64,000 nucleotides of DNA from Rhodospirillaceae bacterium SYSU D60007 (GTDB lineage Bacteria > Pseudomonadota > Alphaproteobacteria > Reyranellales > Reyranellaceae): NCBI GenBank assembly GCA_003574685.1, contig QOCQ01000011.1, forward strand, positions 1-64,000. Direction: 5' to 3'. The position numbers and the translations under genes were made by a program. How positions within the stretch are numbered: position 1 is the first letter of the stretch; every line of letters begins with the position of its first letter. The notes beneath the pieces were generated by a model. The model was not told the DNA's origin, searched no databases, and saw only the letters and a program-made list of their open reading frames with translations. This document shows positions 19,021-27,565 of the stretch, in pieces.

Positions 19021-19458
19021 TCATGGCGTCCGTCCAAGCATCCGGCCCGCCACCTGCTGCATGCGATTGCCCGCCCGAAGCAGCGCCAGCAGCGAGCGCG
19101 GCACCGACTCGCTGCAAAAGGCGACCTTGCGTATGTATTGAGGCACATCCCAGCGCGCCCTGGTTGCGTACCGGAACTGCATCACGTCACCCGCATTCAG
19201 GTGCCATATAGCGCCATCGCAATCCGTGATGACTGCGTGTCCGTCGAGGATGTGGATGGTCTCATTGCACTGGTAATGCCAGTAAAATGACCCGGCCGTG
19301 CAGTCCCAGAGATCGGTCCATGTGCTGCCATCGGCGCTGCGCGATAGCGAGGCACAACGTGCCGAGGGGGCACCTTCGATGATCCAGTCAGAATTAATGG
19401 GAGAGGATTTCAGTACGGCGGCTTCGACCTGCGCATGTACTACGGCCGACAGAGGCAT
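19021..19458 (-). CDS. Cupin-domain protein (Cupin_3/DUF861-like)
   Basis: Small single-domain cupin of 145 residues. The pattern TDLWDCTAGSFYWHYQCNETIHILDGHAVITD followed by LNAGDVMQF matches the Cupin_3 group, which includes ureidoglycine-aminohydrolase-like proteins; the enzymatic role is unknown. ATG 19458 is preferred, though a GTG three codons upstream lies closer to GGAA. It is 73 bases downstream of pxpC on the same strand and may be the last gene of that transcript. Confidence 0.75.
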   Translation of the reverse strand: MPLSAVVHAQVEAAVLKSSPINSDWIIEGAPSARCASLSRSADGSTWTDLWDCTAGSFYWHYQCNETIHILDGHAVITDCDGAIWHLNAGDVMQFRYATRARWDVPQYIRKVAFCSESVPRSLLALLRAGNRMQQVAGRMLGRTP

Positions 19459-19531
19459 GATCGACACTATTCCAAGTAGTAAAACACCTGTGCATTAATA
19501 ACGAAATCGTTACCGGCAGGTCAATCCCATA

Positions 19532-20566
19532 TTATCCCCAGACCACCCCGTCGATCAGATTGAGCTCGTAAAGCGCGTCGATATCGATACCGCCTTCCGG
19601 CCGTGCCGGCTGCAATCCCGCTGTGGCTTGCGCCAGCCGCTTCTCCTGCTCGCGGCGCAGGGCTTCCGCCTCGGCGACGGTAACCGCGGCAAATCGTACC
19701 CGATGACCGGGCAGCAGCCGGCCCAGGCGCGGCAGGTCGGCTGAAATCACCGTAGCGATCTTCGCGTAGCCGCCCACGGTCTGCCGGTCGGCCAGCAGAA
19801 CGATCGGCAACCCCGCCCCCGGTACCTGGATCGCGCCGGGTGCGATGCCGTCGGACACGATATCCGGCCCTTTTTCGGAATGCCCGATCGACGGCCCCTC
19901 GAAGCGAATGCCCATCCGGTCCGCTTCCTTGGACACCACGTATTCGCTGCCCAGAAACGTGGCGTGGCCTTCCTCGCTGAAATGATCCTCCTGCGGCCCC
20001 GGCACCACGCGGATGGGCCCGCTGCCATAGTCGAAGGGCGCGGCAAGCTTCTTGTCCTCTCGCGTGCTGGCGGCGGCGCGCACCAGCGGCAGCGCATCGC
20101 CGTCGCGCAGCTTGCGGCCGTCCAGACCGCCAATGGCCGCCCGTGTGTAGGTAGAACCGCTGCCCATGAAGGGCGGCAGGGCGAAGCCTCCTTCAACCGC
20201 CAGATAGGCCGTGCTGACTCCGTCCACCATCCCGACACGCAGGGCCTGCCCCCGTTGCAGGGTATGGGACCGATTGCTTTCAATTGGCTTCGCCGTCGTG
20301 TCCGGTCCCGCCATCAGCTCCAGCGTGGCAGGCCCGACCACCGCCAGTCGGATACTGTCAGCCTCAATCCGTAGCGTCGGTCCCATCACGCCGATCTCGA
20401 TGGCCGCCAGATCGTCTGCATTGCCGGCCAGCGCATTGGCCAGCCGCAGGGCAATGCGGTCCATGGCGCCGGCGACGGGCATGCCCAGGGCCTGAAACCC
20501 GATGCGCCCGCGGTCCTGCAGCGTATCGAACAGCCCGGCCCGTTCGACGATGAGGTGTGCCGTCAC
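19532..20566 (-). CDS. pxpC: 5-oxoprolinase subunit PxpC (biotin-dependent carboxyltransferase-like)
   Basis: PxpC works with PxpA and PxpB to hydrolyse 5-oxoproline to glutamate using ATP. The 344-residue sequence shows the AHS2/CT_A_B fold landmarks: LFDTLQDRGRIGFQALGMPVAGAMD near the N-terminus, and GIAPGAIQVPGAGLPIVLLADRQTVGGYAKIATV near 240. The older name is KipA/allophanate hydrolase subunit 2-like. Its ATG overlaps the pxpB stop (ATGA at 20563-20566), so the two are coupled, as expected for subunits of one complex. Confidence 0.93.
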   Translation of the reverse strand: MTAHLIVERAGLFDTLQDRGRIGFQALGMPVAGAMDRIALRLANALAGNADDLAAIEIGVMGPTLRIEADSIRLAVVGPATLELMAGPDTTAKPIESNRSHTLQRGQALRVGMVDGVSTAYLAVEGGFALPPFMGSGSTYTRAAIGGLDGRKLRDGDALPLVRAAASTREDKKLAAPFDYGSGPIRVVPGPQEDHFSEEGHATFLGSEYVVSKEADRMGIRFEGPSIGHSEKGPDIVSDGIAPGAIQVPGAGLPIVLLADRQTVGGYAKIATVISADLPRLGRLLPGHRVRFAAVTVAEAEALRREQEKRLAQATAGLQPARPEGGIDIDALYELNLIDGVVWG

Positions 20567-21306
20567 GCCTTCACCTCCAGAGTGGACCAGTCGAGCATGC
20601 CGGCCTCGACCTGGGCGGCAATGGCATCGTACTCGGACCGCTCGATCCGGCGGAATTGCAGCCGGTCGCCCGGCGCAAGCAGCACCGGCTGCTCGCGCCG
20701 CTGGTCGAACATCCAGAGCGGCGTGCGGCCCAGCACGTGCCAGCCGCCGGGGCTGTCGAACGGATAGATCGTGGTCATGTTCATCGCGATGCCGACGGAA
20801 GAGCGCGGCACCCGCACACGCGGCTGGCTGCGGCGCGGCAGCTCCAGCTCCGGCGCGAGGCCCACCACGTAGGCGAGGCCGGGCATGAAGCCCAGCACGT
20901 AGACGTGAAAATCCGATGCCGTATGGCGCGCGATCACCGCTTCCAGCGTCATTCCCGTGCGCTCGGCGACCTCCGGCAGATCGGGCGCGAATTCGGGATC
21001 ATCATAACAGCACGGGATCGCCAGCGTGCGGCTGGGCGCAGCAGCCTCCAGCCCGCCCGTGACCAGCGCCTCGATTTCGGGCTGCAGGGCGGCGCGCGTG
21101 GTGGCCAGCGGATCGTAGCAGACCATCAATGCCCGCATGCTGGGAATCGTCTCGACCACGCCCGGCAGCCGGCCGGCGGCCCGTTCTGCGGCGATACGCG
21201 CGTGCAGACCCATAACCCGCGCATTGATGTCCGGGGCAATGGTGCTGCCAAACTCGACGCTGAATGCGGTATCCCCGCAATTGAGGTAACGGACGCTCAA
21301 GCCCAC
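20563..21306 (-). CDS. pxpB: 5-oxoprolinase subunit PxpB
   Basis: AHS1/KipI-type subunit, 247 residues, partner of PxpC. The family motifs DTAFSVEFG, the central IPCCYDDPEFAPDLPEVA, and PGLAYVVGL followed by the Pro/Arg-rich PRRSQPRVRVPRSSVGIA are present. It is divergent from the cupin-pxpA pair across a 115-base intergenic region (21307-21421), which must hold both promoters. Confidence 0.93.
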   Translation of the reverse strand: MGLSVRYLNCGDTAFSVEFGSTIAPDINARVMGLHARIAAERAAGRLPGVVETIPSMRALMVCYDPLATTRAALQPEIEALVTGGLEAAAPSRTLAIPCCYDDPEFAPDLPEVAERTGMTLEAVIARHTASDFHVYVLGFMPGLAYVVGLAPELELPRRSQPRVRVPRSSVGIAMNMTTIYPFDSPGGWHVLGRTPLWMFDQRREQPVLLAPGDRLQFRRIERSEYDAIAAQVEAGMLDWSTLEVKA

Positions 21307-21421
21307 ATACTCCCTATCCCGCCACCGACATTGACCAGCGGGGCGCGAAGGCGCGTAAGATAGCGTCCGGACCGGGGCGCATCAGTATCTATATCCGCCG
21401 CGTGCTTGCAAGGAGGCCGCC

Positions 21422-21811
21422 ATGCCTGTCGTTCCCAACGCCGAGGCGCAGGAGATTCCCTGGCGTCCGGGCTATCGCAATTTCGTGCTGGCCGGCCAGG
21501 AGCAGGGCCTCGGCTGTATCGCTGGCTATAGCGTGATCGAGCCGGGGGCTGGCGCGCCGCTGCACGCGCATGACGGCGTCGACGAGATCTTCATCGTGCT
21601 CGAAGGCACGCTGGATATGCGCCTGGGCGACGAGCGTTATCGCGTCGAGGCCAACCACACGATCGCCATTCCCGCCGGCGTGCCGCACGCCTTCGTCGCT
21701 GCCGGCCCGACGCCGGTGCGCATGTTCACCTTCATGCCGCGCAACCGGGCGATCGCGGAAGCCACCACCTATTTCGAAGGCGCCCCGCCAGCCGGCGCCG
21801 GCCAGCACTAG
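21422..21811 (+). CDS. Cupin-domain protein adjacent to pxpA
   Basis: Single cupin domain, 129 residues. The metal-binding motifs are visible: PLHAHDGVDEIFIVLEGTLDM (two His and a Glu) and IPAGVPHAFVA (His). It starts at ATG 21422 after AAGGAGG and ends 11 bases before pxpA, so they are co-transcribed. No specific function can be assigned; a role in handling 5-oxoproline or its precursor is inference from position only. Confidence 0.85.
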   Translation: MPVVPNAEAQEIPWRPGYRNFVLAGQEQGLGCIAGYSVIEPGAGAPLHAHDGVDEIFIVLEGTLDMRLGDERYRVEANHTIAIPAGVPHAFVAAGPTPVRMFTFMPRNRAIAEATTYFEGAPPAGAGQH

Positions 21812-21822
21812 GAGCAGCCGCC

Positions 21823-22602
21823 ATGGCCACCGAAATCAATATCAACTCCGATCTCGGCGAGAGCTTCGGGCCGTGGAAGATGGGCAACGATCCCGACGTG
21901 CTGAAGATCGTGCGCTCGGCCAATATCGCCTGCGGCTTTCATGCCGGCGATCCCACGGTCATGGCGAGCACGGTGAAGCTCTCGATCGAGAACGGCGTCA
22001 GCATCGGCGCGCATCCCGGCTTCCCCGACCTGCAGGGGTTCGGCCGCCGGGTGATGCGTTTCAGTAACGCCGAGATCGAGACGATCATCGCCTACCAGGT
22101 CGGCGCGCTGATGGCGATTGCCGCCATGCAGGGTGCCCGGGTCACGCATGTGAAGCCGCACGGCATGCTGGGCAACATGTCGGCCGAAGACGAAGACCTG
22201 TCGCTGGCCATCGCACGCGCCATCAAGGCGGTGGACCGCGAGCTGATCTTCCTGGCGCAGGCGGTGACGGCACAAGGCACCGCGGCGCGCAAGGTGGGGC
22301 TGCGTGCGGCGGAAGAAGTTTTCGCCGACCGGACCTATACCGACGCCGGCCTGTTGACGCCGCGTCGCGAACCCAATGCCATGATCCACGACCCGCAGGA
22401 GTCGCTGCGTTCGGTCAAGCGCATGATCGAGGAACAGGCCATCTTTTCGACCAGCGGCAAGAAGGTCCCCTGTCAGATCGACTCGGTCTGCGTGCACGGC
22501 GACGGACCAACCGCCGTGACCACCGCCCGCACCGTGCGCGACGGTCTGGAAGCCAGCCAGATCCGCATCGTCCCGCTGCCCGAGCTGCGCACCATGCAGT
22601 AG
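21823..22602 (+). CDS. pxpA: 5-oxoprolinase subunit PxpA (LamB/YcsF family)
   Basis: Catalytic-family subunit of bacterial 5-oxoprolinase, 259 residues. The start ININSDLGESFGPWKMGND is the signature of the YcsF family, followed by SANIACGFHAGDP. HVKPHGMLGNM and the C-terminal VCVHGDGPTAV are also conserved. It follows the cupin by 11 bases. Together with pxpB and pxpC on the opposite strand it completes the three-subunit enzyme, here arranged divergently rather than as one operon. Confidence 0.94.
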   Translation: MATEININSDLGESFGPWKMGNDPDVLKIVRSANIACGFHAGDPTVMASTVKLSIENGVSIGAHPGFPDLQGFGRRVMRFSNAEIETIIAYQVGALMAIAAMQGARVTHVKPHGMLGNMSAEDEDLSLAIARAIKAVDRELIFLAQAVTAQGTAARKVGLRAAEEVFADRTYTDAGLLTPRREPNAMIHDPQESLRSVKRMIEEQAIFSTSGKKVPCQIDSVCVHGDGPTAVTTARTVRDGLEASQIRIVPLPELRTMQ

Positions 22603-22617
22603 ATGACGTGAAGGTCG

Positions 22618-22740
22618 CTAATAGCTCGTTGGTGGCCGGATGCAACAGCCGGAGTGAGGATCGTTAACGCCGGTGTGGTTGCAGGCGCCCAGCAGCGCAA
22701 CCAGCCCCGCAAGAACACAGACGCGCAACAACGTCAGCAT
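22618..22740 (-). CDS. Very short lipoprotein, 40 aa
   Basis: A 40-residue gene on the minus strand. ATG at 22740 is preceded by CGAGG at good spacing. The product begins MLTLLRVCVLAGLVALLGAC, a textbook lipoprotein signal with lipobox LGAC (Cys20), followed by about 20 polar residues with two adjacent Cys and a final Tyr before TAG. The mature peptide would be a 21-residue lipid-anchored segment. It lies between pxpA and the carboxyltransferase gene, antisense to neither. Function unknown; an entericidin-like role is a guess. Confidence 0.6.
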   Translation of the reverse strand: MLTLLRVCVLAGLVALLGACNHTGVNDPHSGCCIRPPTSY

Positions 22741-22937
22741 ATGAAACCTCGTGCACCCGACGCCCAGATGGGCTCAGGCCGGCACCGCCACAAGTCACAC
22801 CCGCGAGAGGAAAATCCGGCAGCGGCCGGCGGAACGCGAAGCCGCAATGCGGTGAGCGCGCACCGTGGAGGCTTCGCTCCCGGCGCCGAGTCAGTATAGA
22901 TGGACGGCACGAGGCAAAAGCGACCGAGGATCCGCGG

Positions 22938-24482
22938 ATGAGCTGGCAACCGGAACTGGATGAACTGAAGCGCCGTCAGGCGCTGGTGGCGCGCATGGGC
23001 GGGCCGGAAAAGGTGAAGCGCCAGCACGATGGCGGCCGGCTCACCGTGCGCGAGCGTATCGACCGGCTGCTGGATCCCGGCTCCTTCCGCGAGTTCGGCA
23101 GTATCGCCGGCAAGGCCGAATATGACGCCAACAACGACCTTGTCGACCTCGTGGCTTCCAACTCGGTGACCGGCCGCGGCACCATCGACGGGCGGCCGGT
23201 GGCGGTGTCGGGCGACGATTTCACGGTGCGTGGCGGCTCGGCCGACGCCACCATCAAGGAAAAGAACCTGCTGGTCGAGCGGATGGCCTGCGAGTACCGG
23301 ATGCCGATCATCCGGCTGATCGAGGGCTCGGGCGGCGGCGGTTCGGTGAAGACGATCGAAACGACGGGCCGCGCCAACGTGCCGGGCGTGATCGGCTTCG
23401 ATATCGTGACCGCCAACATGGGGGCCGTGCCCGTGGTGGCGCTGGGCCTGGGTTCCGTGGCGGGGCTGGGCGCCGCGCGGCTTGCGGCCTCGCACTACTC
23501 GGTGATGGTGAAGGGCCTCTCGGCGATGTTCGTGGCCGGACCGCCGGTGGTTGCCCGGCTGGGCCAGCCGCTGTCGAAGGAGGAGCTGGGTGGCTGGGAG
23601 ATCCAGCTCCGCGCCGGCGCGGTCGATGAGGCGGTCGATACCGAGGACGAGGCCTTCGCCAAGGCGAAGAAGTTCCTCTCCTACATGCCGCAATCGTCTT
23701 ACGAGTTGCCATCGCGCGGCCCGCAGCAGGACAATCCGAAGCGGCGCGAGGAGAAGCTGCTGTCGATCATCCCGCGCGATACGCGCAAGGTCTATCCGAT
23801 GCGCAGCATCGTGAACGCGCTGGTGGACCAGGGCAGCTTCTTCGAAATGGGCAAGCTTTACGGCCGCGCCGTGATCACCGGTCTGGCGCGGCTCGATGGC
23901 TGGCCCGTGGCCTTCATGGCCAGCGATCCCATGCACTATGGCGGCGCCTGGACGGCCGACACCTGCCAGAAGGCCACGCGCTTTATGGACCTGGCGGAGA
24001 CGTTCCGCCTGCCGATGATCTACCTCGAGGACTGCCCGGGCTTCCTGATCGGGCTCGAGGCCGAAAAGAGCGGTGTGATCCGCCAGGGCGTGCGTGCCAT
24101 GGCGGCCATGCACCAGACCTCGATCCCGTGGTGCACGGTGATCGTGCGCAACAATTTCGGTGTCGCGGGCGCGGCCCATCGCAATACCGGCCGCATGAGC
24201 TTCCGTTACGCCTGGCCATCCGGCCGCTGGGGCTCGCTGCCGCTGGAGGGCGGTATCGAGGCAGCCTATCGTGCCGACATCGATGCGGCGGACGATCCCA
24301 AGGCCAAGCTCGACGAGATCGAGGAGCGGCTCAACAAGCTGCGTTCTCCCTTCCGCAGTGCCGAGACGTTCTGGATCGAGGAGATCATCGACCCGCGCGA
24401 GACACGCGGCCTGCTCTGCGAGTTCGCGAACCTCGCCGCTCCCGCCCGCGAGGGCAAGGCCAGCTTCTGGATGCGGCCGTAA
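22938..24482 (+). CDS. Acyl-CoA carboxylase carboxyltransferase (beta) subunit
   Basis: Carboxyltransferase of the propionyl/methylcrotonyl-CoA carboxylase family, 514 residues, with two crotonase-fold halves. Landmarks are RQHDGGRLTVRERIDRLLD at the N-terminus, the oxyanion-type loop EGSGGGG near 133, and in the C-terminal half YLEDCPGFLIGLEAEKSGVIRQG. It transfers CO2 from carboxybiotin to an acyl-CoA. No biotin carboxylase or biotin-carrier gene is nearby, so the alpha subunit must lie elsewhere. The acyl specificity cannot be read reliably; propionyl-CoA is plausible. Confidence 0.9.
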   Translation: MSWQPELDELKRRQALVARMGGPEKVKRQHDGGRLTVRERIDRLLDPGSFREFGSIAGKAEYDANNDLVDLVASNSVTGRGTIDGRPVAVSGDDFTVRGGSADATIKEKNLLVERMACEYRMPIIRLIEGSGGGGSVKTIETTGRANVPGVIGFDIVTANMGAVPVVALGLGSVAGLGAARLAASHYSVMVKGLSAMFVAGPPVVARLGQPLSKEELGGWEIQLRAGAVDEAVDTEDEAFAKAKKFLSYMPQSSYELPSRGPQQDNPKRREEKLLSIIPRDTRKVYPMRSIVNALVDQGSFFEMGKLYGRAVITGLARLDGWPVAFMASDPMHYGGAWTADTCQKATRFMDLAETFRLPMIYLEDCPGFLIGLEAEKSGVIRQGVRAMAAMHQTSIPWCTVIVRNNFGVAGAAHRNTGRMSFRYAWPSGRWGSLPLEGGIEAAYRADIDAADDPKAKLDEIEERLNKLRSPFRSAETFWIEEIIDPRETRGLLCEFANLAAPAREGKASFWMRP

Positions 24483-24491
24483 GGATTTGGG

Positions 24492-24988
24492 ATGGAGATA
24501 CGGCCGGAACGCCCTGAGGACATCGACACGATTCGAACGCTCACGACGGCCGCGTTCCATCCGATGCCCTATAGCAGCGGGACGGAAGCCGCGATCATCG
24601 ATGCGCTGAGGCAAGCCGGAGCCTTGACCCTCTCACTGGTCGCCATTCACGACGGCGATGTTGCCGGGCATGTCGCCTTCTCGCCTGTCACGATCAATGG
24701 CGCGGCGAGCGGATGGTATGGTCTGGGGCCGGTTTCCGTCTGGGCCGACCGTCACGAAGAGGCATTGGTCAGGCCTTGATCAGGGACGGCCTCGATCGCC
24801 TCCGACGCATGAACGCGCAAGGATGCGTGGTGCTGGGTGATCCAGGTTACTATGAACGCTTCGGATTCGTATGCGATCCCGGGCTCCGCTATGGCGCAGC
24901 GCCTCCCGAGTACTTTCAGCGGCTGGCGTTTGGCGCCGCCATCCCAAAGGGCGAGGTCGCATTTCATCCCGGCTTCGACGCCAGGTAA
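24492..24988 (+). pseudogene. GNAT N-acetyltransferase (YhbS-like), one-base frameshift
   Basis: The first frame (from ATG 24492) encodes MEIRPERPEDIDTIRTLTTAAFHP through WYGLGPVSVWADRH and stops at 24779. The second frame continues the same domain: RGIGQALIRDGLDRLR (acetyl-CoA-binding loop), CVVLGDPGYYERFGF and a normal C-terminus ending at 24988. Joining them needs one extra base near 24753-24755, giving the usual arginine-rich R-x-x-G-x-G/A loop. About 165 residues would result. As written, the acetyl-CoA site is split and the product inactive. A sequencing error is possible because both halves are well preserved. Confidence 0.85.
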
Positions 24989-25002
24989 CAACGGCGGCGC
25001 GC

Positions 25003-25767
25003 ATGTCGGATCGTGAGGCGCGAGCCAACCGGCTTCGCGATTTCTTCGAGCTGCAACTGCGTTTCGCCGGTCACATGGCGCAGCGCACGGGCACGCCACT
25101 GGCCGAGGCCGTGATTCGCTTTACAAACTTTCATCGAAGGTTTGGTTTTGGCGATCCCGACAAGGGTGTGGCGGCTGCATGGGCGGACTACGTGACGTCG
25201 CTGCAACGACTGGCCGACCTTGAGGAACAGACGAGGTGGACGCAGGCCTTCTTCCGCGATGCGCCGGAGGAGAAGCCGCCGCCCGGCCAGCATCTGTTCG
25301 GCTGCTTCGGCTGTGAGGCGCCCGATGATCGCGGCATCGTTCGCATCCACTTCGTCAGCGTCGATGACGACGGGCTTGGCCCGCTGCACCGGTCGAAAGT
25401 ATTGCGCCGTCAGCGCGAGCTCGCCGCCATGTTTGCCTTCGTGCGCCGGCACTACCCTTCCGCGGCGCGCGTGCGTGGCATCTCCTGGCTCTATCACATC
25501 GACGCGTATCGCCGTCTCTTGCCGCCCGAATACAGCGCCTCGGCCGCGGCGCCGGTGTGGGTACGCCTGAACGGCACGTCAAGCTGGGGCCAGTTCATCC
25601 GGCATGACGGCAGCATCAAACCGGCGTTGCGCGATGCCTTCCTGCGCAACTTCGACGCCATGGATGTCGCAGCACCCTGGCGCAGCTTCCCCCTGCCCGC
25701 ACTCATCGTCACGGCACCGCTCGAAATTTTCACCGCGTTTTATGAAGGATTGGTATCCGCGCCGTAA
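25003..25767 (+). CDS. Uncharacterised conserved-looking 254-aa protein
   Basis: I do not recognise this family. The ATG at 25003 begins MSDREARANRLRDFFELQLRF 14 bases after the GNAT remnant. The protein is soluble and rich in aromatic and charged residues, with helical segments in the first 90 residues and a central GCFGCEAPDDRGIVRIHF with two Cys four apart. The middle contains VLRRQRELAAMFAFVRRHYP and GISWLYHIDAYRRLLPPEY, the latter suggesting a structured core. No signal peptide or membrane segment. Codon pattern and length support a real gene. Confidence 0.7.
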   Translation: MSDREARANRLRDFFELQLRFAGHMAQRTGTPLAEAVIRFTNFHRRFGFGDPDKGVAAAWADYVTSLQRLADLEEQTRWTQAFFRDAPEEKPPPGQHLFGCFGCEAPDDRGIVRIHFVSVDDDGLGPLHRSKVLRRQRELAAMFAFVRRHYPSAARVRGISWLYHIDAYRRLLPPEYSASAAAPVWVRLNGTSSWGQFIRHDGSIKPALRDAFLRNFDAMDVAAPWRSFPLPALIVTAPLEIFTAFYEGLVSAP

Positions 25768-25845
25768 CCCGGCTCACGATTTCGCTACTGGCGGTGATGG
25801 GGCGCAAGACCATGATGGCGGCCAACCACACGGGGGCGGCGCGCC

Positions 25846-26289
25846 ATGCCCAACACGACCCGTACCGTCATCTTCGGTTTCATCGCCGGTGCCGTCGCAT
25901 TCCTGATCTTCCATCAGGGCGGACTCTGGGCGTTGACCCAAGCCGGCGTGCTGAACGCCAGCACCTGGTCGATGGCACCCACCAAGCCGTTCGGCGTGCC
26001 GGCGGTGCTCTCCTTGATCTTCTGGACGGGGCTTTGGGGCGTCGTCGGCGCCCTCCTCGTGCCACGCCTTGGCCTGCCTGCAGTGATCGGCTGGATCCTC
26101 TTCGCCGCCATCGCGCCGACGCTGGTGGCTTGGTTCATCGTGCTGCCGCTGAAGGGCGCGCCCGTCGGCGGCGGCTTCGGCATGCCGGGTGTCGTGGTAG
26201 TGCCACTGATTCACGGCTTCTGGGGGCTTGGCGTGTGGCTCGTCATGCAGCTCCTGCAACAGATGTCGGGCCGACGCGTCACTGCTTGA
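25846..26289 (+). CDS. Four-helix integral membrane protein, 147 aa, unknown
   Basis: Small inner-membrane protein with about four hydrophobic segments (roughly residues 7-27, 47-68, 73-96 and 112-138). The sequence MPNTTRTVIFGFIAGAVAFLIFHQ opens a helix with a buried His, and PLIHGFWGLGVW lies in the last helix. Proteins of this type are annotated only as hypothetical membrane proteins. It follows the uncharacterised 25003 gene by 78 bases and is convergent with the MFS gene (6-base gap). Confidence 0.75.
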   Translation: MPNTTRTVIFGFIAGAVAFLIFHQGGLWALTQAGVLNASTWSMAPTKPFGVPAVLSLIFWTGLWGVVGALLVPRLGLPAVIGWILFAAIAPTLVAWFIVLPLKGAPVGGGFGMPGVVVVPLIHGFWGLGVWLVMQLLQQMSGRRVTA

Positions 26290-26295
26290 GCGACC

Positions 26296-27534
26296 TCAGC
26301 CACGCGGCTTGGCATCCCGCGCTGTCAGGTACACGGCAAGACCGGCGACGACGCAGAGCGCAATGGTGCCGAAGGCGGCGCGGTAGGCCTCCTCGGTGTA
26401 ACCGGCCGCCGTCGCCGGAAACAGGCCGATCACGATGCCGGTGAGCCAGGGCAGACCGGCCGAGCCCACCACCTGGGCGATGTTCACGGTCGTCACGCCG
26501 CGGCCGGCCATATGCGCGGCAAAGAGCGTGCGGCCATGCGCCACGATGACAATGCCGTAGGCCGTCACCGCGCAGTGCAGGCAAAGCAGCGGCACCGCCA
26601 CCCAGAAGCCGGCGCCTGAAATCAGCGCCAGCGGCCCCAGCGTGCAGAGGCTCAGGACGGCCCCGGCGACGACCACCCATTTGCGTGTGTTGAACAAGCG
26701 GTCCAGCGGCCCATAGGCCAGGGTGCCGGCAATCTGAACCACAGACATCGCCACCAGAACGTTGCCGCGCGCCACGGCGTCAAGCCCATGCACATCGGCA
26801 AGGTACTTGCCGGCCCATACCGACAGCACCGTGGCCATGCTGGCATAGGCGACTGTGTGGATTGCCAAGATCGGCATCAGGCCAGGGGTGCGCCAGACGC
26901 GCGCTACGCCACGCAAGGCGTCGCCCAGCGTTTCACCGCGCCCCGCCGGCACCGGTTCCCCCGGCGGCGCATCGCGCACCAGCAGGAAGAAAGCCGCGCC
27001 GATCAGCAGCGCACCGACGGCGGCAGCCAGATAGGCCGTGCGCCAGCCCCAGGCGGCGCTGGCGGCGGCCAGGGGTGTCGCAGCCAGCATCAGGCCGATC
27101 TGACTCAACGCGAACACCCAGCTCAACACGGTGGCGAGGCGGTCGCCCGCGAACCAGCGCGAACTCAGGAGCACGGCGCTCATGAAGCTGCCGGCGCAGC
27201 CCACGCCCAGCAGCAGCCGGGCAGCCAGGAATTCGGGCCCCGATGTACAGAGCGCCTGCCATACGGCGCCAACCACCGCCAGCGCCGTGAGCGCCGTGGT
27301 CACCACACGCGGCCCATAGCGATCGAACAGGATGCCGACAGGAATCTGCACGATGCCGATGGCGAGGAAGAAGGCGCCATTGGCGGCGCCGAACTGTTGC
27401 GCCGAGAGCTGCAGGTCGGCGATCAGATCGGGTGCGATGGCCGCGGTCGAGGCACGAAAGAACTGGCTGGAGATGGTCGTCAGGGCCAGCGCCGCCAGCA
27501 CGCGTGCGCGGGCCCCGGTTGTCGCCCCTTTCAT
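26296..27534 (-). CDS. Major facilitator superfamily transporter
   Basis: 412-residue MFS permease with about 12 hydrophobic helices. The loop between helices 2 and 3 reads GILFDRYGPRVVTT, the conserved MFS G-x-x-x-D-R-x-G-x-R/K motif. AANGAFFLAIGIVQIPVG and LLGVGCAGSFMSAVL are further typical segments. It lies 31 bases downstream of the DenD-like gene on the same strand, so it may import the sugar acid that enzyme oxidises (inference). Confidence 0.9.
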   Translation of the reverse strand: MKGATTGARARVLAALALTTISSQFFRASTAAIAPDLIADLQLSAQQFGAANGAFFLAIGIVQIPVGILFDRYGPRVVTTALTALAVVGAVWQALCTSGPEFLAARLLLGVGCAGSFMSAVLLSSRWFAGDRLATVLSWVFALSQIGLMLAATPLAAASAAWGWRTAYLAAAVGALLIGAAFFLLVRDAPPGEPVPAGRGETLGDALRGVARVWRTPGLMPILAIHTVAYASMATVLSVWAGKYLADVHGLDAVARGNVLVAMSVVQIAGTLAYGPLDRLFNTRKWVVVAGAVLSLCTLGPLALISGAGFWVAVPLLCLHCAVTAYGIVIVAHGRTLFAAHMAGRGVTTVNIAQVVGSAGLPWLTGIVIGLFPATAAGYTEEAYRAAFGTIALCVVAGLAVYLTARDAKPRG

Positions 27535-27565
27535 GGATTGCTGCTGGACTCGCTATGATGAGACG

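Noticed and set aside
22734-24614. 626-codon minus-strand frame
   Set aside because: Antisense to the carboxyltransferase gene; His/Arg-rich composition and no family resemblance.
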